Assembly (NCBI GenBank): GCA_021299565.1
Contig: JAJTHA010000033.1
Span: 1-7,997, forward strand
Length of the DNA stretch: 7,997 nt
Source of the DNA: Candidatus Caenarcanales bacterium
GTDB taxonomy: Bacteria; Cyanobacteriota; Vampirovibrionia; LMEP-6097
Direction: 5' to 3'
The translations under genes and the position numbers were made by a program. Below the pieces are notes generated by a model, which made no database searches, had not been told where the DNA came from, and saw only the letters and a program-made list of their open reading frames with translations. Shown one piece after another: positions 1 through 6,061 of this stretch. The number at the start of each line of letters is the position of its first letter. The first letter of the stretch is position 1.

Positions 1-133
1 TAAGTTTTTTATCAAATGGATCTGCCGCAAGAAAATCAAAGGTCTTTTCAATGAGAAGCTTTGAAACTCTACGTGAATCAAGTAATTTCTTTAGTGATTT
101 GATAAATTGCTTAGATAAACTTAATTTATACAT
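1..133 (-). CDS. RelE/ParE-like toxin, N-terminal part (runs off left edge)
   Basis: The first 44 codons of a minus-strand gene are visible, beginning MYKLSLSKQFIKSLKKLL and continuing to a segment reading FLAADPFDKKL at the window edge. A short beta strand, then a basic amphipathic helix carrying a KxLKKL-type pattern, then a DPF turn, is the usual start of RelE/ParE-superfamily toxins, which are ribosome-dependent mRNA interferases or gyrase inhibitors. The start codon overlaps the end of the upstream antitoxin gene by 8 nt, as expected for translational coupling in a type II toxin-antitoxin operon. No Shine-Dalgarno sequence precedes it, which also fits coupling. The catalytic C-terminal half lies outside the window, so the RNase (RelE/YafQ) and gyrase-targeting (ParE) types cannot be told apart, nor can integrity be judged. 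The family call rests on the N-terminal pattern and the operon context. Confidence 0.65.
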   Translation of the reverse strand, partial: MYKLSLSKQFIKSLKKLLDSRRVSKLLIEKTFDFLAADPFDKKL

Positions 134-431
134 TTTTGAGCCAGTTTTTGACAGCATTAGGTTTAGAGCTATCTATAACTTCATAATCACCATTTGCAAA
201 ATCTTTATATGATTGCAAGATTCGTTTCTCGCTTTCTTCATTCAACATTGGAATCTTTTTATCGTCAGTAGAAGCAAATTGTAAGAAAAATTTGCCTTTA
301 ATCAGGTTATGCAAAAAAACTCTAGCCATTTCATTAACAGAAGAAAAACCAAGTTCGTCAGATTTTTTTTCAAGTTCTTTTTTTAATTTTAAAGATATAG
401 GGATTTGAAGTTTTGCTTGTCCATTTTGCAT
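126..431 (-). CDS. RelB/ribbon-helix-helix type antitoxin
   Basis: This 101-residue protein starts with a short beta strand (QAKLQIPIS), followed by two helices with the turn LGFSSVNEMARVFL. That is the ribbon-helix-helix DNA-binding fold of RelB/DinJ-type antitoxins (about residues 4 to 45). The rest, rich in charged residues and ending KNWLKNV, would be the toxin-binding tail. Its stop codon overlaps the start of the RelE/ParE-like toxin by 8 nt. Such antitoxins neutralise the toxin and repress their own operon. A TTG at 449 would add six residues (GIIIY before the Met). The ATG at 431 is preferred because a consensus TATAAT ends 7 nt upstream of it, so the TTG would lie inside the promoter. 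No ribosome binding site is visible, so the message may be leaderless. The fold is well supported; the exact family is less certain. Confidence 0.72.
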   Translation of the reverse strand: MQNGQAKLQIPISLKLKKELEKKSDELGFSSVNEMARVFLHNLIKGKFFLQFASTDDKKIPMLNEESEKRILQSYKDFANGDYEVIDSSKPNAVKNWLKNV

Positions 432-438
432 ATATATA

Positions 439-444
439 ATTATA
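439..444 (-). promoter_or_regulatory. -10 box of the antitoxin-toxin operon
   Basis: A perfect TATAAT on the minus strand, preceded by TTTTGGG, ends 7 nt before the antitoxin ATG. The -35 region is poor (AGTATA at a 17-bp spacing). Transcription would start at or one base before the ATG, giving a leaderless mRNA. The promoter lies directly after the end of ychF. Confidence 0.55.
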
Positions 445-465
445 CCCAAAATAAGTACAAATATA

Positions 466-1563
466 CTAATTATTAAACTTAAACTCCATCACATCACCAT
501 CCTGAACAACGTATTCTTTGCCTTCTTGCCTAGCCTTACCAAGATCACGAGCTTTGACTCTACCGCTACAAGCCAAGAAATCCTCATAGCCAATGGTTTC
601 TGCCTTGATGAAACCTTTTTCAAAATCAGTATGAATCACACCCGCGGCTTGAGGAGCTTTATCGCCAGTATTAATAGTCCAAGCTCTAACTTCTTTTTCT
701 CCAGCCGTAAAATATGTACGCAGACCCAGTTCTTTATAAGCACCTTTGATAAGTCTTTGCAAACCTGTATCAGTAACACCAAGCTCTTGCAAAAATTCTT
801 TTTTCTCTTCATCGGTCATTCCTACTAGCTGAGCTTCAGCAGCAGCGCTAATAACAACCACTCCAGCGTTTTCTTTTGCTGCTAATTGTTCGACAGCTTT
901 TACATAATTATTAGTGCCTGCAGCCATATCCGCTTCTGCAATATTTGCTGCATAAATGATTTTTTTGAGCGTAATTAAACCATAAGACTTGATCAAAAAT
1001 CTTTCTTCTTCCGTCAAATCTGCTAGGCGAGCGGCTTTACCTTCTTCCAAAAAAGGCTGGATTTTTTCTAAAACTTTATCAACAACAATCGCTTCTTTAT
1101 CGTTACTTCTGACTTTTTTGGCATTTCTTTCTCTAGATTTTTGTACTTGTTCAAGATCCGACAAAACTAATTCGGTGTTAATCACTTCTATATCATCAAC
1201 AGGATCCACTGTGCCGCTGACATGAATCACGTTGGGATCATCAAAGCATCTAACGACATGCACGATTAAATCTGTTTCTCTAATGTTTGACAAAAACTTA
1301 TTACCCAAACCCTCTCCTTGAGCAGCTCCTTTGACAAGACCAGCGATATCTACAAACTCAATTGCTGCGGGAACTACTACATTAGTGCCGGCGATTTTTT
1401 GCAGAACATATAATCTTTCGTCTGGGACATTGACTATAGCTGAGTTTGGTTCAATAGTACAAAAAGGATAATTAGCAGCTTCAGCGATATGGTTATTGCT
1501 GAGTGCATTAAATAAAGTTGATTTACCAACGTTTGGGAGACCTACGATTCCGGCTTTTAACAT
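466..1563 (-). CDS. ychF: YchF/Ola1-family ribosome-associated P-loop ATPase
   Basis: YchF is a universally conserved Obg-related P-loop protein that binds ribosomes and prefers ATP to GTP; it is linked to translation and oxidative-stress responses. The 365-residue length matches the family. Visible motifs are the Walker A GLPNVGKST (residues 8-16), the switch region NYPFCTIEPN (31-40), the G3 motif DIAGLVKGA (72-80) and a G4 variant NIAE (207-210) in place of the NKxD of true GTPases, which is the basis of its ATP preference. A coiled-coil insertion spans about 130-200 and a TGS domain fills the C-terminus (about 281-364). The ATG at 1563 is chosen over the in-frame TTG at 1566 because MLKAGIVGLPNVGKS is the normal N-terminus. 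The gene starts 8 nt after the flgA stop, has no Shine-Dalgarno sequence, and has its own -10 box overlapping that stop. Confidence 0.97.
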   Translation of the reverse strand: MLKAGIVGLPNVGKSTLFNALSNNHIAEAANYPFCTIEPNSAIVNVPDERLYVLQKIAGTNVVVPAAIEFVDIAGLVKGAAQGEGLGNKFLSNIRETDLIVHVVRCFDDPNVIHVSGTVDPVDDIEVINTELVLSDLEQVQKSRERNAKKVRSNDKEAIVVDKVLEKIQPFLEEGKAARLADLTEEERFLIKSYGLITLKKIIYAANIAEADMAAGTNNYVKAVEQLAAKENAGVVVISAAAEAQLVGMTDEEKKEFLQELGVTDTGLQRLIKGAYKELGLRTYFTAGEKEVRAWTINTGDKAPQAAGVIHTDFEKGFIKAETIGYEDFLACSGRVKARDLGKARQEGKEYVVQDGDVMEFKFNN

Positions 1564-1570
1564 CAAAAAG

Positions 1571-1576
1571 ATTATA
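1571..1576 (-). promoter_or_regulatory. -10 box of ychF, overlapping the flgA stop codon
   Basis: TATAAT on the minus strand spans 1576 to 1571 and contains the flgA TAA stop. TTGAAG (1600 to 1595) lies 18 bp upstream as a -35 match of four out of six. Seven bases separate the hexamer from the ychF ATG, so a transcript would begin at or next to the start codon. If used, ychF is expressed independently of the flagellar genes. Confidence 0.5.
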
Positions 1577-2330
1577 TCAACTGACCACGACCAGCTTCAA
1601 TAATTTTGGCGCGTAGGTTTTTTTTCTGGGAATCTTGGCAATAAACAGTAATCACATCACCAACATCACCAGAACCAACTGTTTTGCATATAAGTTCTAG
1701 TTGAATGATACTAGTACCACTACTAACTCTAATTGGCTGATTTGCTTGCATGAGTTTTTGGCTTCTGAGCATATTGATTTTGATTGGTGTATCTGCTGCA
1801 ATAGCAATACTTGCAACTTTTTGATTGAGATTACCAGCAGCATACAATCTGGTATCTAAAGGTTCTATCAAAATTGATTCTTCATATAAATTAGCCGCTG
1901 CTATTTCTTGTCCTTGGGCTATCCCATGTTTCAATTTAAAAACTTTATGATAAATTTTGACATCAAGATTGATAATCAAACTATCGAGGATTTTTTTGTC
2001 TGCGCTATAAACTGTTGCAGTAATGCTTTTGCGACTAGCAAGAGTATTTAAATTGAGTTTTTCAAAAACTATCTGGGCGTCTGGTCTATTACCCAAAAAA
2101 GTTTTTAGTTCTCTTGTGGGACCGACTATTTCATACTTGTAGAGTTTTGGATCTAAGGTTTCGCTGAGATGTTTTTCCAGTTTGGCTTTGACGCTGATCC
2201 AGTATGGATTAAAAGTAGTAGTTGAAGCTTCTTCTGCGAGAACTGATGATGTTTGAATTAACAAACTTAGTAGTAATAAAATTAAGCGCTTCACAAGTAT
2301 ATTATTCCCAAAAATAAAGTTTGTTTTCAT
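1572..2330 (-). CDS. flgA: FlgA, flagellar basal-body P-ring assembly chaperone
   Basis: FlgA is a periplasmic chaperone that helps FlgI polymerise into the P ring around the flagellar rod. The C-terminal half shows the SAF domain (about residues 129-195: LKHGIAQGQEIAAANL, then ASIAIAADTPIKINML). After it comes the typical FlgA end, with a beta-rich segment containing GDVGDVITV and the closing AKIIEAGRG. A Sec signal peptide (KRLILLLLSLL, then SSVLA before EEA) is clear. Two starts are possible. The ATG at 2330 gives 252 residues with an unusually long N-region before the hydrophobic core. The GTG at 2294 gives 240 residues with a textbook signal peptide, and AATAAT sits 6 nt upstream of it; I favour the GTG. 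Two cysteines (215 and 231 in the longer numbering) lie in the exported C-terminal domain. The gene follows flgG, separated by a palindromic element. Confidence 0.9.
   Translation of the reverse strand: MKTNFIFGNNILVKRLILLLLSLLIQTSSVLAEEASTTTFNPYWISVKAKLEKHLSETLDPKLYKYEIVGPTRELKTFLGNRPDAQIVFEKLNLNTLASRKSITATVYSADKKILDSLIINLDVKIYHKVFKLKHGIAQGQEIAAANLYEESILIEPLDTRLYAAGNLNQKVASIAIAADTPIKINMLRSQKLMQANQPIRVSSGTSIIQLELICKTVGSGDVGDVITVYCQDSQKKNLRAKIIEAGRGQLI
2301..2306 (-). promoter_or_regulatory. Possible -10 box for the GTG start of flgA
   Basis: AATAAT on the minus strand, preceded by TTTTTGGG much like the antitoxin promoter, ends 6 nt before the GTG at 2294. It matches the consensus at five of six positions. 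The -35 candidate (TGAAAA, 17 bp away) is weak. It lies inside the longer reading frame, so it is real only if the GTG start is used. Confidence 0.3.
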
Positions 2331-2460
2331 ATACTAAGCCATCATAAATCGCTCAGAGCAAGGCATGCGAGCCCGAGCATACCGGAGTTGACTTATCGTC
2401 AATGAGGATTGCGAGGGCGAGTATAACGCCGCTATGAGTGATTTAGGGTGGCTTAGGATA
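2330..2460. repeat. 131-bp imperfect palindromic element between flgG and flgA
   Basis: The outer arms 2334-2355 and 2435-2456 are reverse complements over 22 bases with three mismatches, and the similarity extends weakly to 2330 and 2460. The centre is a perfect five-base hairpin, TTGAC-TTATC-GTCAA (2388-2402), whose axis at 2395 is exactly the axis of the outer arms. Overlaid on this is a direct similarity between 2366-2385 and 2410-2430 (TGCGAGCCCGAGCATA against TGCGAGGGCGAGTATA). The interior is clearly richer in G and C than the neighbouring genes. The right arm contains the flgG stop codon and the left arm touches the flgA ATG. Possible identities are a small non-autonomous mobile repeat (MITE or REP-like) or a structured RNA in the flgG-flgA transcript. 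It has no coding potential that I can see. Confidence 0.7.
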
Positions 2461-3247
2461 CGATGTTGTTAGCCTGTTTCAACATTTCGTCTGATGCCTT
2501 AATCACATTACTAGAAGCTTCGTAAGCTCTTTGAGCAGTGATCATATTTGTGATTTCTTCGACAACTTTAACGTTACTACCTTCAAGAAAACTTTGTCTC
2601 AAACCACCAAGTCCATCAGACATCGGGTTTCCATCAAAAGCTCTTCCGCTAGCGACGGTCTCTAAGGCCAAGTTATCTGAATGATCCATCAAACCTGCTG
2701 GATTAGCAAATCTTGCGATTCTCAATGAACCGACATTATCAGTTTGAGCGGCGTTACCAGATCTAGTGATATTAACAGAGCCGTCTTCTGCAATATTGAT
2801 ACTCGTAACGTTATTACCTAAATTGATATTTGGAAACAAAGGAAAGCCTTGGTTGGTGACAATATCACCGGTTTGTCCATCAATCTGAAAATTACCATCT
2901 CTAGTGTAGGCTATTTGACCATTTGGAAGTTGTATCTGAAAAAATCCTTCACCCTCAATTGCAAGATCCAAAGGATTGCCTGTATTGGTTAAGCTGCCCA
3001 TAGTATAAGCTTTGTTGGTGGCGTCTAATTGAACACCAAGTCCAACCTGAACTCCATTTGGAGTAGTTTGACCATTATTAAGAGTTGCTCCTGGGGCTTT
3101 AATCACTTGAGTAAAAAGTGTCGAAAAATGCGCCGTAGCTTTTTTGTAACCAGTTGTGTTGATGTTGGCTAAGTTATGCGAAATCACATCGATATTGGTT
3201 TGCTGTGCTTGCATACCAGTAGCTGCTGTAAATAAAGATCTATCCAT
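2453..3247 (-). CDS. flgG: FlgG, flagellar distal rod protein
   Basis: FlgG polymerises into the distal rod, the drive shaft of the flagellar basal body that passes through the P and L rings. The 264-residue length matches the family (about 260). The N-terminal rod domain is clear (MDRSLFTAATGMQAQQTNID, then SHNLANINTTGYKK at 23-36). The centre has the usual GEGFF (99-103) and YTRDGNF (114-120) segments. The C-terminal domain is LEGSNV (221-226), then AQRAYEASS and a helical end at NNIVS. The long insert after the N-terminal domain and its length separate FlgG from FlgF, FlgC and FlgB. No Shine-Dalgarno sequence precedes the ATG. The gene is divergent from the pentapeptide-repeat gene and is followed by flgA across the palindromic element, whose arm supplies its stop codon. 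Confidence 0.95.
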   Translation of the reverse strand: MDRSLFTAATGMQAQQTNIDVISHNLANINTTGYKKATAHFSTLFTQVIKAPGATLNNGQTTPNGVQVGLGVQLDATNKAYTMGSLTNTGNPLDLAIEGEGFFQIQLPNGQIAYTRDGNFQIDGQTGDIVTNQGFPLFPNINLGNNVTSINIAEDGSVNITRSGNAAQTDNVGSLRIARFANPAGLMDHSDNLALETVASGRAFDGNPMSDGLGGLRQSFLEGSNVKVVEEITNMITAQRAYEASSNVIKASDEMLKQANNIVS

Positions 3248-3385
3248 ATTATGTATATGTGATTTTTAGCTGGCAGGATAACTAGGGTTTTTGGCTTAGC
3301 TGGGCGCTTCTTTATAGGCTAATTATATGAATTATTTAGAATCCTCGACTAATTATGATTATCTTATTTGATATTATTTAGTTTT
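3248..3385. promoter_or_regulatory. Divergent promoter region between flgG and the pentapeptide gene
   Basis: This 138-bp gap must drive both genes. Leftward, a perfect TATAAT lies at 3327 to 3322, which would give flgG an untranslated leader of roughly 70 nt; a poorer TATACA sits 4 nt from the flgG ATG. Rightward, TATTAT at 3372-3377 ends 8 nt before the pentapeptide ATG. No convincing -35 boxes accompany these. A short direct repeat (TAGCTGG) is present near 3269 and 3295. No ORF or RNA gene is apparent. Confidence 0.5.
3372..3377 (+). promoter_or_regulatory. -10 box of the pentapeptide-repeat gene
   Basis: TATTAT (five of six consensus bases) is followed by the 8 nt TTAGTTTT and then the ATG at 3386. 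The TTG at 3368 lies upstream of this hexamer, so it would not be on the message. No Shine-Dalgarno sequence is present. Confidence 0.4.
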
Positions 3386-4519
3386 ATGCGTATTACTAAT
3401 TATCCTCGTTCACAATTTCAACCAAGAACCCTGAATGGTTCTGGACAGGCTCAATTGCCTGGACGCAAATTACCTAGCATTGAAGAAAAACAAGCTTTTC
3501 AAGAAGTGGTGAAATATAGACACCCTGCCTTGCAAAAATCAGACTATTCTAATTTAGATCTTGGGACCCAAAACCGCACTTATCCTCTAGAGCAAGTCGC
3601 TGTCAAAAATTTTCCTGCTGGAACAAAGTTTTGGAATGTTAGCGGCAGAAAAGTCAATTTCTCTGGAAGTCAGTTCAGCAATGGTATTTTTAAAAATGCT
3701 AATTTACCAGAAGCGTTTTTTGAAAATGCTCAATTTAGTGCTTCTTCAAGCTTTGATAAAGACTGTAATTTAGACGGTGCAGATTTCTCTAATTCAAGTA
3801 TCAATGCTTTAGCAATTACTGGCAGCGAAGACAAAGGAGCTGATTTCTCAAATACTACTTGGGACAATTCTAGTATCTATAATCTACAGATTCACGACCA
3901 AACTAATCTCACCAACGCTTCTTTTTCTAATGTTTCTATTTTTGGTTCCGTAACTATTCATGATGTTAATGGATCTAGTAAAACTTACATTCCTGATCTA
4001 TTAATCAAAACCCCGGAGGACAAGCAGAGAATAACTCTATCTGAACTAAAAGAATGGCTGAAGTCTAAAGGTGCAAAGAATATTGATATCAAATCCCCAC
4101 AAGATACAACTCAAAAAGCTCTAGATCAACTTTTCCCAGAAAATTTGGCTGAAGCAATTTCACAAGCATTAAAAACATCAAGTAATAATCTAGATGAGAA
4201 ATTTAATAATGAATTTTTTAGACAAAAAGCTGATTTATTACTAGGAATTTTGACAAAAGATCAAGAATCTCTTTTAGGTAAAATTCGCAAAGAGCTAGGC
4301 GATTATGGAATTAAATCTCAAATTAGTATCGATGAACTGAATGCATCTAAAGAATTTAAACTCCAAGACCCATCAACAGGGCTTACACTTAGAGTAATAA
4401 CTAATTTGGGCGATCATCTCAGATCAATTAGTTATGATGTAAAAGATAAATTTCATCCGGGTACTTTAACAGTTGATTTTATGCCGGGTAACAAAATGAG
4501 CATCAAAAGACCTGCTTAA
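3386..4519 (+). CDS. Pentapeptide-repeat protein of unknown function
   Basis: I do not recognise this 377-residue protein as a named gene. Residues 1-45 are polar and proline/glutamine-rich (MRITNYPRSQFQPR), with no signal peptide or membrane segment. About residues 52-200 carry degenerate pentapeptide repeats, A(N/D)(L/F)xx-like, for example NFSGSQFSNGIFKNANL, NLDGADFSNSSI, KGADFSNTTW and TNASFSNVSIFG, which should fold as a right-handed quadrilateral beta helix. Residues 205-377 are a separate part. A helical, lysine-rich section (LSELKEWLKSKGAKNIDI, then ALDQLFPENLAEAISQALK) leads to a more beta-like end with STGLTLRVITNLGDHLRSISYDV. No catalytic motif is visible. The longer TTG start at 3368 would add MILFSF, but the promoter position and the absence of a ribosome binding site favour the ATG. 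Pentapeptide proteins include gyrase-protecting DNA mimics (Qnr/MfpA) and many of unknown role. The C-terminal part argues against a simple Qnr. Confidence 0.85.
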   Translation: MRITNYPRSQFQPRTLNGSGQAQLPGRKLPSIEEKQAFQEVVKYRHPALQKSDYSNLDLGTQNRTYPLEQVAVKNFPAGTKFWNVSGRKVNFSGSQFSNGIFKNANLPEAFFENAQFSASSSFDKDCNLDGADFSNSSINALAITGSEDKGADFSNTTWDNSSIYNLQIHDQTNLTNASFSNVSIFGSVTIHDVNGSSKTYIPDLLIKTPEDKQRITLSELKEWLKSKGAKNIDIKSPQDTTQKALDQLFPENLAEAISQALKTSSNNLDEKFNNEFFRQKADLLLGILTKDQESLLGKIRKELGDYGIKSQISIDELNASKEFKLQDPSTGLTLRVITNLGDHLRSISYDVKDKFHPGTLTVDFMPGNKMSIKRPA

Positions 4520-4564
4520 AAGCTAAATTAAATTTGTATTTTTAGACTTTCCCCCATCATGCTT

Positions 4565-4570
4565 TACAAT
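4565..4570 (+). promoter_or_regulatory. -10 box of ahcY
   Basis: TACAAT ends 7 nt before the ahcY ATG. TAGACT (4543-4548) is a four-of-six -35 match at a 16-bp spacing. No Shine-Dalgarno sequence precedes the gene, so a leaderless transcript is likely. The gap after the pentapeptide gene is 58 bp with no obvious terminator. Confidence 0.5.
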
Positions 4571-4577
4571 ATAAAGT

Positions 4578-5858
4578 ATGAGCAATCAAACATTAAACTA
4601 CGAAATCAAAGACATCAAACTAGCTGATCTAGGCATGCAAAGAATCAACTGGGCAGCCAAAGAAATGCCAGTGCTTCTCAAAATCAGAGAAAGATTCGCC
4701 AAAGAAAAACCCCTTGCTGGTTACAAAATGGTAGCTTGCGCTCACGTCACCACCGAAACAGCAAATCTTGCTATCACCTTAAAAGCAGGAGGAATAGACT
4801 GCGCACTAATTGCTTCAAATCCTCTTTCAACTCAAGATGACGTTGCGGCAGCCTTAGTCAGAGATTATGGGATTTCGGTTTATGCCATGAAAGGTGAATC
4901 GATAGAAACTTATATCAAACACGTTAATATCGCTCTAGATACTAAGCCAAACATTATTATGGATGATGGTTCTGATGTGGTCGCAACTCTACTTAAAGAA
5001 AGACCAAATCAAGTCAAAGATATTATCGGTACAACTGAAGAAACTACAACAGGGATAGTAAGACTAAGAGCTATGCATAAAGATGGAGTGCTCACTTTTC
5101 CAGCTATTGCAGTAAACGACTCTCAAACCAAACATCTTTTTGATAATAGATACGGCACTGGTCAATCAACACTCGATGGAATTATTAGAGCAACCAATAT
5201 TTTACTTGCCGGCAAAAGCGTAGTGGTAGTTGGCTACGGTTGGTGCGGCAAAGGCACGGCGATGAGAGCCAAAGGTCAAGGCGCTGATGTAGTTGTAACA
5301 GAGATAGATCCAGTGAAAGCGCTTGAGGCAAAATTAGATGGCTTTAGAGTTATGCCTATGAACGAAGCTGCCAAAATTGGAGATATATTTATAACTCTCA
5401 CTGGCAATAGACACGTTATTGATGCTAGCCATTTCAAAATGATGAAAGACGGAGCGATAGTTTGCAATTCTGGACATTTTGATCTTGAGTTAAATTTAGT
5501 CGCCCTCAAAGAAATGTCATCTGAAGTCAAACAAGTTAGACCTTTTACTGAAGAGTATGTTCGTGATCCTCAGAAAGCAGGAGCTAAGGGCTCTATTATA
5601 GTTCTTGGCGAAGGAAGACTTATAAATCTTGCTGCTGCCGAAGGGCATCCATCTGCTGTGATGGATATGAGTTTTGCTAATCAAGCACTCGCTAGTGAGT
5701 ATTTGGTCAAAAATAAATTGGCTGCAGGCTTACATGTACTTCCAAAAGAAATAGATCAAGAAATTGCAAATCTTAAACTTGAAGCAATGGGAATCAAAAT
5801 CGATTCTCTTACGTCTGAAATGATTGAGTACATCAATAGCTGGACTGTTGGTACTTAA
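4578..5858 (+). CDS. ahcY: S-adenosylhomocysteine hydrolase
   Basis: AhcY reversibly splits S-adenosylhomocysteine, the inhibitory product of methyltransferases, into adenosine and homocysteine using bound NAD, in the cytoplasmic activated-methyl cycle. The 426-residue protein covers the whole family. Substrate residues are His56 in CAHVTTETAN, Asp130 in IMDDGSD, Glu154/155 in GTTEETTTG, and Lys185 and Asp189 in NDSQTKHLFDNRYG. The NAD-binding loop is GYGWCGKG (219-226). The conserved later segments are NSGHFDLEL (His300), GEGRLINL (344-351) and EGHPSAVMDMSF (His357). The C-terminus ends in SWTVGT, as in the shorter bacterial and archaeal form, without the KxxxYRY-type tail of the eukaryotic and many proteobacterial enzymes. 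The ATG is well placed, with a -10 box 7 nt upstream and no ribosome binding site. Neighbours give no methionine-cycle operon. Confidence 0.97.
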   Translation: MSNQTLNYEIKDIKLADLGMQRINWAAKEMPVLLKIRERFAKEKPLAGYKMVACAHVTTETANLAITLKAGGIDCALIASNPLSTQDDVAAALVRDYGISVYAMKGESIETYIKHVNIALDTKPNIIMDDGSDVVATLLKERPNQVKDIIGTTEETTTGIVRLRAMHKDGVLTFPAIAVNDSQTKHLFDNRYGTGQSTLDGIIRATNILLAGKSVVVVGYGWCGKGTAMRAKGQGADVVVTEIDPVKALEAKLDGFRVMPMNEAAKIGDIFITLTGNRHVIDASHFKMMKDGAIVCNSGHFDLELNLVALKEMSSEVKQVRPFTEEYVRDPQKAGAKGSIIVLGEGRLINLAAAEGHPSAVMDMSFANQALASEYLVKNKLAAGLHVLPKEIDQEIANLKLEAMGIKIDSLTSEMIEYINSWTVGT

Positions 5859-5864
5859 GATTTA

Positions 5865-5890
5865 TTTTTTGGCCCGGGCCTTAAAAAAAA
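5865..5890. terminator. GC-rich palindrome after ahcY, possible transcription stop
   Basis: A perfect ten-base palindrome, GGCCCGGGCC (5871-5880), is flanked by a run of six T before it and by TT plus eight A after it. It starts 12 bp after the ahcY stop. The hairpin could be extended by pairing the T run with the A run. On neither strand is the stem followed by a T run, so it does not match a classical intrinsic terminator. The loop is also tight. Its position suggests a 3' end or processing signal, but the call is uncertain. Confidence 0.4.
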
Positions 5891-5902
5891 TTAAGAGACA
5901 CA

Positions 5903-6043
5903 ATGATCATCATTCATTTATATTTATTGGTGTCGTTCATGATAAGTGGTGATTTTGGGTCGCAAATTATTCAAAAAGATATTAAAACTGAATACAAAAA
6001 CAAATTAGTAAGAAGTCTTACTTGTAATAGTTTTGTGTTTTAG
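5903..6043 (+). CDS. Possible 46-codon leader ORF upstream of the sigma gene
   Basis: An ATG at 5903 opens 46 codons (MIIIHLYLLVSFMISGDFGS at the start) ending in TAG at 6041-6043. The frame is the same as that of the sigma factor, and the TAG is followed at once by the TTG codon that opens the sigma frame. The predicted peptide has a hydrophobic beginning and a basic second half, with no similarity I recognise and no resemblance to sigma region 1.1. A weak AAGAG lies 4 to 8 nt upstream of the ATG. It may be a chance open frame in an AT-rich leader, or a short upstream ORF that influences translation of the sigma gene. I would not treat it as an established gene. Confidence 0.2.
   Translation: MIIIHLYLLVSFMISGDFGSQIIQKDIKTEYKNKLVRSLTCNSFVF
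6007..6022. promoter_or_regulatory. Short perfect inverted repeat in the sigma leader
   Basis: AGTAAGA-AG-TCTTACT is a seven-base perfect dyad with a two-base centre, 40 bp before the sigma ATG. The symmetry and position suit an operator, or a small hairpin in the 5' leader. It is not followed by a T run and so is unlikely to be a terminator. No known binding-site consensus is recognised. Confidence 0.3.
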
Positions 6044-6061
6044 TTGAAAAAGGTTAGAAAA

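Noticed and set aside
526..828. Plus-strand 100-codon frame inside ychF
   Set aside because: It is antisense to the C-terminal part of an unmistakable ychF and its translation resembles no protein.
989..1225. Plus-strand 78-codon frame inside ychF
   Set aside because: Antisense shadow of ychF with serine/leucine-rich low-complexity content, and no start signal of its own.
2330..2460. Intrinsic terminator of flgG
   Set aside because: The structure is far too long and interrupted, and no T run follows the stem on the minus strand.
3248..3385. Riboswitch or small RNA upstream of flgG or the pentapeptide gene
   Set aside because: Only short direct repeats and AT-rich promoter-like motifs are present; no conserved aptamer pattern or strong fold was recognised.
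5276..5530. Minus-strand 84-codon frame inside ahcY
   Set aside because: It lies opposite the conserved NAD-binding and His300 region of ahcY, so it is a shadow frame.
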